Assembly: GCA_002104905.1 (NCBI GenBank)
Contig: MCFE01000125.1
Location: 62,001 to 126,000, forward strand
Direction of reading: 5' to 3'
DNA length: 64,000 nt
From: Basidiobolus meristosporus CBS 931.73
Taxonomy: Eukaryota; Basidiobolomycota; Basidiobolomycetes; Basidiobolales; Basidiobolaceae
Shown here: positions 53,204 to 64,000 of the stretch, one piece after another
How the letters are laid out: each line of letters begins with the position of its first letter
Position numbering within the stretch: position 1 is the first letter of the stretch
Translations under genes and position numbers: made by a program
Notes under the pieces: model-generated
Seen by the model: only the letters and a program-made list of their open reading frames with translations
Told to the model about the DNA's origin: nothing
Databases searched by the model: none

Positions 53204-54820
53204 ATGGCCTCGCTAGACCAACAGACCGCCCCTCGAGCACACAATGACGTGACGAAAGACAATCTGGTGGAATCCCAGAGCAAGATCATAAGCTGCATCG
53301 CGCAGGCCACGTTCGTCTCGATCGACACCGAGTTCACTGGCTTGGGTCGTGGCCCCTCACAAAACACTCGTGCCTCGTGAGTCTATTGCCGACCGAACCT
53401 TTGCCTCGCCATTTTTTAATACGGCATTTTTCAGAAATATAGAAGAGAGATACGTTGCCTTGAGGGAAGTGGTGTTGAATCATGCGATGGTGGCCTTTGG
53501 ACTATCTGCCTTCAAAGAATCCACCCCGGAATCCCCCGAATCTGCTTCGTTGGAGACATCGTACACTGCGGATCACTTCAACTTCACCTTGCTGTGCCAG
53601 GTATGCTCGAGTCTCTGCAACCTCCCTTCTTTTTCCGCGTTCCTGACAGGTTTCCTCGGGCAGAATGCGTATACCGTGAACCCCAAGAGCCTGTCGTTTC
53701 TTGCCGAGAGTGGGTTTGATTTCAACAAGCAAGCCATCAGCGGGATACCATATTTTCCAGGCGACATCCAGGTAACCCTATCTCCTTCACGCATACAGGG
53801 TATTAGTCGAGACTTAACGGAACGGGTAGGAGAGCAACAGGTCGGACAAGTTTAACGTTGCCATGAGGCAGATATTTCGTCGGCTGTTGACGGCCAAGGT
53901 ACCGGTAGTTGTGCATAACGGGCTGCTGGACATCATGTTTCTCTACCATGGGTTCTACGCATGCTTACCACGGAGATTAGACACCTTTCTCGCGGACTTG
54001 TCAGACATGTTCCCACAAGGAATTTACGACACGAAATATATCGCCGACTATCTGACCCGGGAGAAGGCCTCGTTTCTTCTGTACCTCTTCAAGAAATAGT
54101 AGGTTCCCTCGAGACCTTGCCCCATTTGTTCCCCTTGGATTAACGGTTGCTTAGTGAACGAGAACAACTGAAGAGAAAGACGAACTCGCGAAAGACTTAT
54201 GTTACTGTGGCTCACAACAATGTCATTGTCGATAGTCCAGTGAAGGCCCCCCATCCGCTAAACAAATCGGCCGCAAAGCATTGCCAGCAGTTTGCAGTAA
54301 GACCATCCTGGGGTTGCTTGCAATGGAACAACCACTCATCATCTTTGCCTAGAACCATGGACATTGTCCCAAGGGAGTTCGCTGCCCTCTATCCCATGAT
54401 CTGGATGTAATCCTAGATGCAGAAATGAACAAAAGAAAGCGTAGACGCAAAGAGGAGCATTCCGATGAAGGTGGCCTTTTCCATTGCTATGGTGGACCTC
54501 AAAGTATACACTAACCCTTACTAGCGAAACCAGACACTGAGTCCGAAGAAAGTGGGGTGCAGGCACCGTCGTCCAATGATGCTTGCGATCCGCCTGCTAC
54601 AACCCAATCCCAATCCCAATCCCATTCCGCGCATTTTGATGCTTACATGACTGGGTTCGTGTTTGCTCGGCAAGCTCTCACATACAGCCTGGCCACTCTC
54701 CAAGAAAGCCATGTCAATAGGATCTACCTGATAGGCAAAAGCTTCCCGCTGATCATCTCGAAGAGCGCCTTTGCCGGGTATTCAGAATCGCATGAAGCGC
54801 AACGACCACAATTAATATAA
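53204..54820 (+). CDS. TOE1-like CAF1-family 3' exonuclease (deadenylase)
   Basis: Predicted DEDD-type 3'-5' exonuclease; TOE1 homologues trim tails of snRNAs and other small nuclear RNAs. Exons 53,204-53,376, 53,435-53,600, 53,664-53,771, 53,830-54,098, 54,155-54,296, 54,353-54,470, 54,525-54,820: exactly 423 residues plus stop. Motifs in order: FVSIDTEFTGLG (catalytic D and E), NIEERYVALREV, FNFTLLCQ, VNPKSLSFLAESGFDFNKQ, VVVHNGLLDIMFLYHGF (second catalytic Asp), GIYDTKYIAD, a CCCH finger across the 54,297-54,352 intron (CQQFANHGHCPKGVRCPLSH) and HFDAYMTGFVF (third motif with His and Asp). The finger separates it from plain CAF1/POP2 and PARN and points to TOE1. It sits 296 bp downstream of the Red1/ZFC3H1-like gene, another nuclear RNA-processing factor. 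Confidence 0.88.
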
Positions 54821-54972
54821 TAAATGGATGCATGTGCTGATTCGAGACAAGTGAAAATCGAGGCCTTCAAAATCCCTCTTGCCTGATTAGGCCCGTGTTA
54901 AGCCAGATTGAAATGATATCCCACTGTCTCAAAATTTGGTGGATTCTTGATTTGTTCTCCGTTCGATAGAGC

Positions 54973-57916
54973 ATGTTTAGTCACTTGAGATTCTGTGTGA
55001 ATCCCCTTAGGAAAACCGCACTTCTTCGCCGAGCAGCGGTTCAACACCTGAGCCTGAGGGTGTCGAGAAATGCCCCACCACTGACACGCACTTACACGGT
55101 TCTCTCCCAACCTGGAACAGCGGCGTCACCAACCGGCAAGGAGGAGAAGCTTAAGCGACCATTTGAATATGGTACTGGATGGAAATGGGCTTCGAACGAG
55201 TGGGTTGTAACAGTTTTTCTCTTGTGTAGTGGAGCACCCTAGAAGAACCCACATGTGTGGCGAGCTGAGCGCTAAGAACGAAGGCGAGACGATAACCTTA
55301 TGCGGATGGGCGCAAAATCTACGGTAGGTGGTGGTTTATGGCGCGCGCCCTCACTCTCGATGGCCTGCCATATTCACGAAATGTTCAGTAAATTCTCGGA
55401 CACCCTTATATTTCTGCCCGTACGTGATATGACCGGGACCACGCAGCTGGTCTTTCGCACCTCCTCGGGAGAAGCAACGTCGACCCTCGAGGAGATCCGG
55501 GAGAAGCTCTCGAGCATATCTTCGGAAAGTATTATCTGCGCGACAGGCGTGGTGAGAAAACGGCCCCTAGAGACGGTGAACAGAGTACGCAGGACCCTTT
55601 CATCCAGTGCCACCAGAAATTTCTAACCGTTTACGGGATGCACGCAGAATCTAAAAACTGGCGAGATCGAGGTGGAGCTTGCAGACATCCAGATATTAAA
55701 CAAGGCAGACAACCTTCCCTTCTTCCCATCCAACTCGAAACTTGTAAGTTCTGTTTCCCGCATGATGACCAGTGGCTGCCCGTACCTAATTCCGCACCGC
55801 AGCCCTCAGAAGATGTCCGTTTGAAGTACCGCTACCTAGATCTTCGTCGCGAGACACTGCTCAGCAACATCCAAAAGAGATCCCAAGTCACTTGGCTGAC
55901 TAGGGACTACCTTACACGTCAAGGTGGTACCACGTAGTCACTTCACCCGATTGGAAGGCCGACTCAACTCTCCATCTAGGATTCCTGGAGATCGAAACCC
56001 CGGTGCTTTTCAAGTCCACACCCGAGGGTGCTCGTGAATTTTTGGTCCCCACTCGGAACCAGAACATGTTCTATGCGCTACCACAAAGTCCACAACAGGT
56101 AATCGGTTGAGTTCCGAGCGCGCCCCCCCGACCGTCAGCTTACCCGTTTGTCCCATGTCCGACAGTATAAACAACTGCTGATGGCCAGTGGCGTCGACAA
56201 GTATTTCCAGATCGCACGTTGTTTCCGGGACGAAGACCTCAGAGCAGACAGGCAGCCAGAGTTCACTCAGGTAGGAGCAGTTGGTTCGCATCCGCGGATC
56301 TCGTGAAGCTAACCCTTCGGCAGATTGACATTGAGATGGCTTTCATCGAGCCCGAGGGAATAAAGAATCTAATTGAGGGCCTGGTTTGCACACTATGGAG
56401 CCATGTTGATGGAGTGGACCTGAAATCCAAGCCCAATGCATTCCCACGAATGTCGTACTATGATGCCATGTCCAAGGTAAACTTCGAAGTGTTCTCAGGC
56501 TCAGTATGTGCGGTACTGATTGTCTACGATAGTACGGTTCCGACAAGCCCGATACCAGATTCGCCATGGAGGTGTGCATCCCAATGTTCAAACAGAACAC
56601 GGATCCTCTGTTAACCTTGCATTTCTAGATCGCTGACATCACCTCCAGATTCTCTCAGCACTTTGACAGCGATGAGACATTGATCGAGGCGATGGTCGTG
56701 AAGAATGGCTCCTCGTTATTCAGCAACAAGGAGAGTAAAGAGATCGAGAAGATGATCAAATCCGAGGATTCGCACCTGGGCAACGTAAGTCCGGTCTGCT
56801 TAGCCATCACGTGCGACCCAACCGTTCACACGGATTAGGCCTGTAGCTTCGTCAAGATCGATCAAGGGAACACCGGAAGCTGGCTTGCTCAAACTTTCCT
56901 GAAACCGATCCTCTCCGAGCAGGGCGACTTTCAATCACGACTGTTGGAGGAGCTTCAAGCCACGCCGAACGACGCAGTCGTTCTGTGCAAGCGTAAACGC
57001 GAGTATATCGTACGAATCCACCCCATATATCGGCTGACATGAGCCAACACTCAAATCGAATCTTCCTTGCAGGGTGGCTCCACCGCCATGGGCAAAGTAC
57101 GTCTTCATTGCTCGAAACACCTGCAAGAGAAAGGTAACTGTTGCGCACGCTCGCTACCCTGGGGCGCAGATCTAACCCCGTTGCTCCAGGTGAACTGAAC
57201 ATCGATCCAAACCAATACAATTTCTTGTGGGTCGAGGGATTCCCGCTGTTCACACCCACGCAAATCCCCGAGACTGGCGAGATCAAATATGAGCCGACCC
57301 ATCATCCATTCACGGCCCCCGTGCCCGAGGATTTGAAGCTCATCAAGGAGCGTCCTGATTTGGTGAGTGGCAGTTTGGTGAGAGGGCTCGAGGGCCGGGA
57401 TGTCAATAACACTCTTTTGTAGGTGAGAGGACAGCACTACGACTTGGTCCTGAACGGGATGGAGATCGGTGGTGGCTCTATCAGAGTCCACAACCCAACC
57501 CTTCAGCAGTATCTGTTCGAAAACGTGTTTATGGTAGGTTGATGGCTCTCAACGTTGCCTCGTCCAGAGACTTAACTGTCCGTTCACGCTAGATGAAGCC
57601 CCACGAGTCAGCCAGGTTCAGACATCTTGTGGAAGCGCTGGGCTCCGGGTGTCCTCCACATGGCGGTATCGCCCTTGGTGAGCTTTTCCTCTACTGAGCT
57701 GCGTTCACATCCTTGACAGTTGCTGACCTCTCTCCCCTTCCTTCTTCAGGATTGGATCGTCTGGTGTCTATCCTCTGCAAAGCACCCTCCATCCGGGATG
57801 TCATCGCCTTCCCGAAAACTGCTTCCGGAGCGGATCTGCTCGCAGGCAGTCCTAGTCCCGTCCCCAAGGAAACCCTCAAGGAGTACAAGATCATGGTCGC
57901 TCCGAGAGACAACTAA
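54973..57916 (+). CDS. Mitochondrial aspartyl-tRNA synthetase
   Basis: Charges tRNA-Asp in mitochondria; class II, bacterial-type AspRS. Sixteen exons: 54,973-55,171, 55,230-55,323, 55,389-55,584, 55,648-55,743, 55,803-55,923, 55,980-56,098, 56,166-56,270, 56,324-56,476, 56,533-56,571, 56,629-56,784, 56,839-57,009, 57,073-57,133, 57,190-57,362, 57,423-57,533, 57,593-57,677, 57,750-57,916, giving 681 residues. The N-terminus ([20 protein letters not shown]) is rich in Arg with no acidic residue, typical of a mitochondrial presequence. Then RRTHMCGEL and the OB-fold anticodon domain ([20 protein letters not shown]), YRYLDLRR, motif 1 ([10 protein letters not shown]), motif 2 ([20 protein letters not shown]), a GAD-like insert, [19 protein letters not shown] and motif 3 ([20 protein letters not shown]). 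The cytosolic enzyme is a different, shorter type. Corresponds to DARS2/MSD1. Confidence 0.93.
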
Positions 57917-58810
57917 GCCGCATCCATTCTCCTTCAGAAAACCTATCATGGAGCTGCGTGGACCTCACCCATTTTTAGCATGATCGCATTGGAATAAATA
58001 TGTACCGAACCAAATAAATCGACCATTCGTTAGCTGGTGTAGATGATCGACCATTCGGTGGGACCGGTGTATAGAGCTGGATAGTAGCTTGGCAACGTTG
58101 TGGGGCAGCAGTCTCTGGTCCTGGGAAGATCGCCCAGTGTGGAGCATAGAAGCCAGAGGATGGAGAGTCCTACTATCTGCTAGCTACCCACTGTATTTGT
58201 CTACTAGCTACCCACCGGATTTGATTGGCTCGTGGAGGATTGTTTAGGCGATCAGGATGCTCAGATACCCCTACCCCACGATCATTCGTAGCCGAAAGCG
58301 TGCGGCGGGGCAGAGGAGGAAGCTCAAAGCGACTGTCCAGTTACCCGATATATTAGGCGCTAGCATGATCGGATAAACTCAGGGTTTATCTCCAGATCAA
58401 ATTGAACTCTGGTATCACCCTACACTCGAACAAAGCCTCTACATGAGCATTCATCCACCCCCTATCTGTGCCCTATCTGTGCGCCTATCGTTGTCAGGTG
58501 AGTGGGTGGTCGAAGTTGACTCATCAATGCTCTCTGGCTTCACCAGGTCTCATAGACAAACAAGTCGCTGCAGTGTACGTGACCCCGATTCCCATTCACA
58601 CGCTGGGACCAAACTGGATGATGCTCTGAAGGGGGGGGGGGGTTTGGATGATGCTGTTCGCAGTCAACATCCCATGGAGAAATCGTTGCCAGATCCGTAC
58701 ACCTGCCTTCCAAAATTGGGGGATCCACGGCGGATGGGATGTCATGAAAATTCTGACCCCGTTATAAGGTGTTACCTTCCGACCCGGCAGTTACAGACCT
58801 TTGAACCTCT
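57917..58810. other. Intergenic region with short repeats and a poly-G run
   Basis: 894 bp without a supportable gene. It contains small near-duplicates (ATCGACCATTCG twice at about 58,018 and 58,048; TAGCTACCCAC twice at about 58,181 and 58,205; CCCTATCTGTG twice at about 58,460) and a run of twelve G at 58,631-58,642 flanked by GGATGATGCT on both sides. It should include the promoter of the downstream dehydrogenase gene. Confidence 0.5.
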
Positions 58811-60758
58811 ATGTTGGCTGCGCGCACCCGTTTAGCACAAAGTTTGGGAGCTGCCCTCCCCAGAACCACCACTCTCGCCAGATTGGGTAGGGTCCACCTC
58901 CCGGCGCTGTCGACCTCAAGCTTCCTGGCTCGCAGGGGGTTTGCCACCACAGGTGCGGAAGAGAAGACCGTACCTTACACAGCAGACAAATTGACCTACC
59001 TCAAGAGAGACCCAGCTTTCAACCAGGTACCCAGACACTTGCCTTTCCCCGTCAGGCTTCCCCTAGTCTAACCTTCTGCGAACGTCTAGATCACTGAGGA
59101 GCATGTGGCCCATCTACGCACCCTCCTTTCCCCAGGTTCGCTCCTCGTAGGGCAGAGCGACAACGACAACGACTTACTCCCATATAATACCGATTGGATG
59201 AACAAATATAGGGGAAAGTCCCAGATCGTGGTCAGACCAAGAACCACCGAGGAGGTATCTAAAGTGCTGGCATACTGTAACGAGCAAAGGTAAGTTTCTA
59301 GGCCATAAGCTCTCCTCCTTTGTCGAAGCCCCTCCCAACAACCTTATCTTTGCCGTAGACTTGCCGTGGTCCCCCAAGGTGGAAACACCGGCCTCGTTGG
59401 CGGGAGCGTGCCCGTCTTCGACGAGATCGTCTTGAGCACCAACCTCCTGAACAAAGTCCGAAAGTTCGATCCGATCTCCGGAACGCTGGTTTGTGACGCG
59501 GGTTGCATCCTTGAATCGTTGGAGAACTACCTGGGTGACCGTGGTCACATCATGCCCTTGGATCTGGGGGCCAAGGGCAGCTGTCACATCGGCGGAAATG
59601 TGGCGACCAACGCGGGTGGCTTGAGACTGTTGCGGTACGGCTCCCTGCATGGCACCGTTCTGGGACTGGAAGTGGTCTTACCCGATGGTACCGTGCTAGA
59701 AAATCTCTCCACCCTTCGCAAGGACAACACCGGCTACGATCTTAAACAGCTCTTCATCGGGTCGGAGGGGACCCTGGGTATCATCACCGGTGTGTCCATC
59801 CTCACTCCCAAAAAGCCCAACGCAGTGAACGTGGCCCTGGTGGGATTGAAGAGCTTCGAGCACGTCCAGCAGGCGTTCCTCGGGGCTAGGGAGAACCTCT
59901 CGGAGATCCTATCGGCGTTCGAGTGCTGGGACAAATCTGCCGCTCACCTGGTTCAAGCCCACTCTGTTCAGGGCAACAGAAACCCGCTTGCGGAGGAGCA
60001 CCCATTCTATGTTCTCCTGGAGACCAGTGGATCCAACAAAGAGCATGACGACGAGGTATTCGACTGATTGAGAACTCCCCTTTGCCGAACACCATGTAAC
60101 CTGTTTTTTGCTAGAAACTGGGCGCGTACTTGGAGAAGCTGATGGAGAATGAGATCATCGATGACGGGGTGATTGCCCAGGATGCTACTCAGGTAAAGCC
60201 TGGCGGATGCAGCAGAATGATGCGGGATCTGACACCTTGCTTTCTTGTAGATTCTGAATCTATGGAGTCTTCGTGAGTCCATCCCAGAGGCGTGCAGTAA
60301 GTCCGGGGCGGTATACAAGTACGACATCTCCATGCCACTTCCGGTCTTCTACCAGATGGTGGAGGACGTAAGGGCGCGACTCACCGCGGCCGGAGTGTAC
60401 GGCCCCGAGAAGATGGTCACGGACGTCATTGGCTACGGACACGTTGGCGACGGTAAGTGAGAGAGCGGGAGCATCGCTCGTATTTGCAGCCAGGCTAAAC
60501 TACTCCCTAGGAAACCTACATCTCAACATCACGGCCAAGAAGTACGACGGGGAGATCACCAAACTGATCGAACCCTACGTCTACGAGTGGGCGGCCAAAT
60601 ACAGTGGCTCCATCTCAGCAGAGCACGGCCTCGGCCTGATGAAGGCCCCATACGTCGGATACTCCAAGAGCGGGCCCATGATCGACATGATGAAGCGAAT
60701 CAAGAAGGTCTTCGATCCACATGGCATCATGAACCCATACAAATTTTTACCTCAATAA
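58811..60758 (+). CDS. D-2-hydroxyglutarate dehydrogenase, mitochondrial
   Basis: FAD flavoprotein of the D-lactate/D-2-hydroxyglutarate dehydrogenase family; oxidises D-2-hydroxyglutarate to 2-oxoglutarate. Six exons: 58,811-59,026, 59,090-59,289, 59,359-60,055, 60,115-60,192, 60,251-60,452, 60,511-60,758; 546 residues. The N-terminal 45 residues ([28 protein letters not shown]) look like a mitochondrial presequence. The PCMH-type FAD domain has [36 protein letters not shown] and [20 protein letters not shown]; then [13 protein letters not shown]. The C-terminal FAD-oxidase domain has [15 protein letters not shown] (split by the 60,453-60,510 intron), [10 protein letters not shown] and [14 protein letters not shown]. 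The DWMNKYRG and PVFDEIVLS blocks favour D2HGDH over D-lactate dehydrogenase (cytochrome), a close relative. Confidence 0.88.
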
Positions 60759-60881
60759 TGTTGTTGTCACCAGTTGGAATGTGTAATAAATCATATGAAT
60801 CGATCTCCCAATAGGGCTTAAAATTTTGCTTGATTATAGTGTGGTGGGAGGTTGCGGTGGAGGTTGACACATTCATCGAAC

Positions 60882-62395
60882 ATGCTTCAGTTCCCCAAGC
60901 GCTTGTGTGTAAGAGCGGCACCACTCGCCCGCTCCTTCTCGAGCTTCAGCCCAGTGTGCACCTACACCAGCCGGATCGTGGGCGCGCCCAATTCCTTGGA
61001 GTATAGAGTTTACTGTGGTAGGTGGGGTTCAGCAAGGCGTTTGGTTGAACATAGGTTAACGAGCATCCGGGGAACTTTTAGAGAAAGACGGGAAGGTTAT
61101 CTCCCCGTTTCACGACATTCCACTGTTCGCCAACGAGAAGGCCAAGACGGTGAACATGGTGGTGGAGATCCCGCGCTGGACCAACGCCAAACTCGAGGTA
61201 GAGCAAGCATTCACGTTCGAGGGAAACCCCCGTCTAAAAACCGGTCGCCGTTTCCATACATTAGATGTCGCTAGGTCAACCCTTGAACCCCATCAAGCAG
61301 GACGTCAAGAAAGGAAACCTGAGGTTCGTTCGAAATTGCTTCCCACACAAAGGGTACATCTGGAACTACGGCGCCCTACCCCAGGTTTGTATGGATGCCT
61401 CGGCAGCTCTTGTGTATCCCACGCTGAGCATTTTGTTACGGGTAGACTTGGGAGGACCCAACGCACGTACATTCCGAGACCAAGGCCAAGGGAGACAACG
61501 ATCCCATTGATTTCCTCGAAATCGGCCAGAAGATCGGCCATACCGGGGAGGTCAAGGAGGTCAAGGTGTTGGGAGTGATGGCCCTGCTGGACGAAGGTTG
61601 GTGGATCCCACAGAATTGCCCGTTGTCGCGACCCCCCTCCCACTAAACAACATTCACCCAGGCGAAACGGACTGGAAGGTCATCGGGATCGATGTCAAGG
61701 ATCCATTGGCTGACAAGTGTAACGGTAGGTGTTGATCGGTCAGATTTAGGAGGAATCCCCGTTGAACATTCATGAATATGCCTAGATCTGGAGGATGTGA
61801 AAGAGCATTTCCCGGGGTTGATCGAGTCCACCCGAGAATGGTTCCGTATCTACAAGATGCCCGATGGAAAGCCCGAGAACCAGTTCGCCTTTGATGGAGA
61901 GGTCAAGAACAAGGTAGAGCGTGGACCGGCTCAACACCAATCCTTTGATAGACACTAATGTTGCACGGCAAGGATTACGCGCTGGAAGTTATTCACGACA
62001 CCCACCAGGCATGGAGAGACCTCGTCAAGGGCAACATCCCCGCCCAGACCGGAACTCTCGACATATCCTTGTAAGTGGGGCATATGCCATCCTCCGTAGG
62101 GGACAACATGTATTGACTTTTCTTAGGGCAAACACCACCCTCAACAACGATAACACATTGGCCATCCATGACGACGCCTACAAAGCTATCCCTCAGGTAC
62201 GGTGCAGCATGATGTAGTGCTTATTGAGAGGTCCTCGCACTCACCCTTTGTAATGTAGCACTCCCCGTTGCCCGCCAAACCAATCGACTCATCAGGTAAG
62301 TGATGGATTGTGTATCCCGGGAGATGTGCATCTGGTGATTAATTAACGGCTTATTAGTGGACAAATGGTTCTTCATCCCGGGTAAATCGTTGTAA
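60882..62395 (+). CDS. Inorganic pyrophosphatase, probably mitochondrial
   Basis: Hydrolyses pyrophosphate to phosphate (family I, Mg-dependent). Ten exons: 60,882-61,017, 61,082-61,197, 61,265-61,384, 61,446-61,596, 61,662-61,724, 61,786-61,913, 61,973-62,070, 62,127-62,196, 62,259-62,295, 62,358-62,395; 318 residues. The first 28 residues ([20 protein letters not shown]..) are Arg-rich without acids, as in a mitochondrial targeting peptide; the cytosolic fungal enzyme usually begins nearer YxxxxxG. Recognisable core: [49 protein letters not shown], the metal-binding [33 protein letters not shown], and [18 protein letters not shown]. Ends [10 protein letters not shown]. It starts 123 bp after the dehydrogenase gene, and converges with the glycerol-3-phosphate dehydrogenase gene. 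Confidence 0.92.
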
Positions 62396-62658
62396 CTCAA
62401 CCGCATGCATCAAATAAAATCCCCCCAGAATCGCATTCATTTTAAACGATTTTCGTTGATTTTGATGGATTTATTGTTGACTCCAGGTGAACAAGGATTC
62501 TTGTCCAATGGTACGTGTAGATATGTACATGGGATTTCTGGTATGAATCATTGAATACATCAAATGAAAGCGTGCGTGTATGAGTGGAGTCCATATCGGG
62601 GGCAGTTGGTTCAGAAGGAAACCAGCAGGGGGATTACTTGGGGGATAAAGTAAGGCCT

Positions 62659-64000
62659 CTAAACACCACCACCACTTCTCTCGGTGGGGATTTGTCTTCC
62701 GTAAGACACATCCGAGCCCTCCTTAGGCTGGGCATCCGATGCGGCGTACTCGGCAGGCAATCCCATGGTCTTCAAGAAGTTGAATGATTCCTTGTATTCC
62801 TTTTCCTTGCGTGCCTCGTCCCAGTTCAACTCCTGCGCCATGATCTCGATCACGCGTGGTAGTGACTCCAAGGCAGCATGGGCATTCAGGAAAGCCAATC
62901 GAGTACGACGTGCAAGCACGTCTACTGCAGTGCAGGCATACTCATTGCGAACGGCGTAGACGATTTCCGCCTCGATATATGGGTAAAGGTGACTCAAACG
63001 ATGGCCAACCTTAGGGTAAGCCTTGTCGGTGCGCTCAGCAAGGGCGGCTACGCCCCAGGCACGATCACCATAGCTGGATGCCAAGTGTTGAGCCACATCA
63101 GTCTCCAATCCGAAGTGCTGGATCAAGCGGATGAACATGGTGTTACTATAGCCATGAGAGCCCAAAAGCTTGGTGGTCTCGGTAACACAATCAGAGGCAG
63201 GCTTCAAGTCCAGAACCTCCACGGCCTTGTCAATGGTTTCCTTGGCCATAGCTCTGTAGGTAGTCCACTTGCCTCCAGCAATGGTAACGAGATTGCTGTC
63301 GCTGACATTGATCATGTGGTTACGAACAAGAGAGGCGGTGTTCTTGCTAGATGGGTCACGCACGAGTGGACGAATGCCAGACCAGGCAGCCAAAACATCA
63401 CTACGACGGACCTTCACATCAGAGCTCAAGTATCTCTGAACCTCCTCCAAGATCCATGAGATCTCCTCCTCTTGTGCCAATGGGTTGGCGGTCACTTCAG
63501 TCTTCGAGTCGGTGGTACCGGCAATCACATTTCCTTGCCATGGGAGGAAGAAAATGACGCGGCCATCGGAAGTAGCAGGGTCTAAGAGTCCCATATTCTG
63601 AGGGCTGTAGTAGTTGGGAAGGATGATGTGAACACCAGCACTAGGAGCGACGATCTCAGCCTCATGGGGCTCATCCATCTTACGAAGACCATCGGTAAAC
63701 GGGCCTGTGGCGTTGATTACACCCTTGGCCTTCACGGTCCATTCCTCACCGGTGAAGGTATCCCTCACCACTGCACCACGGACAATTTCTTTGTTTTTGT
63801 CTTCTGGAGAAGGCTCCTTCACAAGGCTAACAACCTCGACGTGGTTGGCAACTACTGCACCATGAGCGGCAGCTGTGAGAGCGAGGACTACGTTCATTCT
63901 AGAATCGTTATGCTGGCCATCATAGTAGACCAAAGCTCCGACCAAGTTTTCCTCCTTCAACATGGGGAAGGCCTCTAAAGCCTTGCTCTTGCCAAGAACA
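62659..64000 (-). CDS. GUT2: FAD-dependent glycerol-3-phosphate dehydrogenase (partial at window edge)
   Basis: Mitochondrial inner-membrane enzyme that oxidises glycerol-3-phosphate to dihydroxyacetone phosphate and passes electrons to ubiquinone. Only the C-terminal part (447 codons with the edge) is present; the FAD-binding N-terminus lies beyond 64,000 on this minus-strand gene. Reading enters as FLGKSKALEAFPMLKEENLVGALVYYDGQHNDSRMN and includes GVINATGPFTDGLRKMD, APSAGVHIILP, VIFFLPWQGNVIAGTTDS, WSGIRPLVRDP, TIAGGKWTTYRAMA, and the C-terminal DAO_C domain (AVRNEYACTAVDVLARRTRLAFL..). No intron in 1.3 kb, unlike its plus-strand neighbours. It has no EF-hand extension after the DAO_C domain. 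Stop at 62,659-62,661. Confidence 0.93.
   Translation of the reverse strand, partial: VLGKSKALEAFPMLKEENLVGALVYYDGQHNDSRMNVVLALTAAAHGAVVANHVEVVSLVKEPSPEDKNKEIVRGAVVRDTFTGEEWTVKAKGVINATGPFTDGLRKMDEPHEAEIVAPSAGVHIILPNYYSPQNMGLLDPATSDGRVIFFLPWQGNVIAGTTDSKTEVTANPLAQEEEISWILEEVQRYLSSDVKVRRSDVLAAWSGIRPLVRDPSSKNTASLVRNHMINVSDSNLVTIAGGKWTTYRAMAKETIDKAVEVLDLKPASDCVTETTKLLGSHGYSNTMFIRLIQHFGLETDVAQHLASSYGDRAWGVAALAERTDKAYPKVGHRLSHLYPYIEAEIVYAVRNEYACTAVDVLARRTRLAFLNAHAALESLPRVIEIMAQELNWDEARKEKEYKESFNFLKTMGLPAEYAASDAQPKEGSDVSYGRQIPTERSGGGV

Noticed and set aside
62878-63459. 193-codon plus-strand frame opposite the glycerol-3-phosphate dehydrogenase gene
   Set aside because: It lies entirely within the well-conserved minus-strand enzyme and has no recognisable content.
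1-64000. CRISPR arrays, bacterial insertion sequences or operons
   Set aside because: The genes have spliceosomal introns and eukaryotic families, and no evenly spaced short direct repeats with unique spacers are present.
1-64000. tRNA and rRNA genes
   Set aside because: I found no cloverleaf-like A/B box pair or rRNA block that I could defend by eye; tRNAscan-SE would be decisive.

Overview
The window is nuclear DNA from a fungus. Short introns (about 50-90 bp, GTRNGT donors, CTAAC-like branch sites, YAG acceptors) split almost every plus-strand gene, and the gene families are eukaryotic. Clade is uncertain: Tnp2/CACTA and Copia elements, CpG-depleted repeats and Red1/ZFC3H1-type and TOE1-type RNA-processing genes would fit an early-diverging (Mucoromycota-like) or basidiomycete fungus. 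I infer this only loosely.

There are two compartments. Positions 1-46,265 are AT-rich, almost free of CpG, and made of decayed, nested transposons with no host gene that I can support. Positions 46,266-64,000 are GC-richer, CpG-rich, and hold six intact host genes.

Repeat compartment, left to right: a Copia reverse-transcriptase relic between LTR-like repeats (146-1452); a nearly complete but stop-ridden Ty3/Gypsy element (2183-7211) broken by a 733-bp foldback element; LTR-like fragments and a CCCCTTTAG-rich tract (about 9440-9655); fragments of a CACTA-like (Tnp2) DNA transposon (10,986-14,405); two head-to-head Copia RNase H relics (14,820-15,890). From 16,412 to 44,315 one CACTA-like element has been expanded from roughly 5 kb to 27.9 kb by nested insertions: LTR-like elements (family L3), an L4 repeat with a solo Copia LTR, a second CACTA-like element (19,257-27,306, itself carrying an L3 inside an L3 and a foldback), and a minus-strand Copia (29,372-41,559) that contains a three-LTR tandem plus-strand Copia array (32,586-40,512) with two more foldbacks. 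Several seams restore the host sequence with the expected target duplication. Further Copia relics run to 46,265.

The CACTA-like element has two divergent genes: a Tnp2 transposase on one strand and an unrecognised Ser-rich accessory protein with tandem repeats on the other, sharing a short promoter region.

Gene compartment: a Red1/ZFC3H1-like nuclear RNA-surveillance scaffold (46,756-52,907), a TOE1/CAF1-family deadenylase (53,204-54,820), then four nuclear genes for mitochondrial proteins: aspartyl-tRNA synthetase (54,973-57,916), D-2-hydroxyglutarate dehydrogenase (58,811-60,758), inorganic pyrophosphatase (60,882-62,395) and, on the opposite strand and running off the window, FAD-dependent glycerol-3-phosphate dehydrogenase (62,659-64,000). 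The exon models for TOE1, AspRS, D2HGDH and pyrophosphatase give whole-codon totals. The first exon junction of the Red1/ZFC3H1 gene is unresolved.
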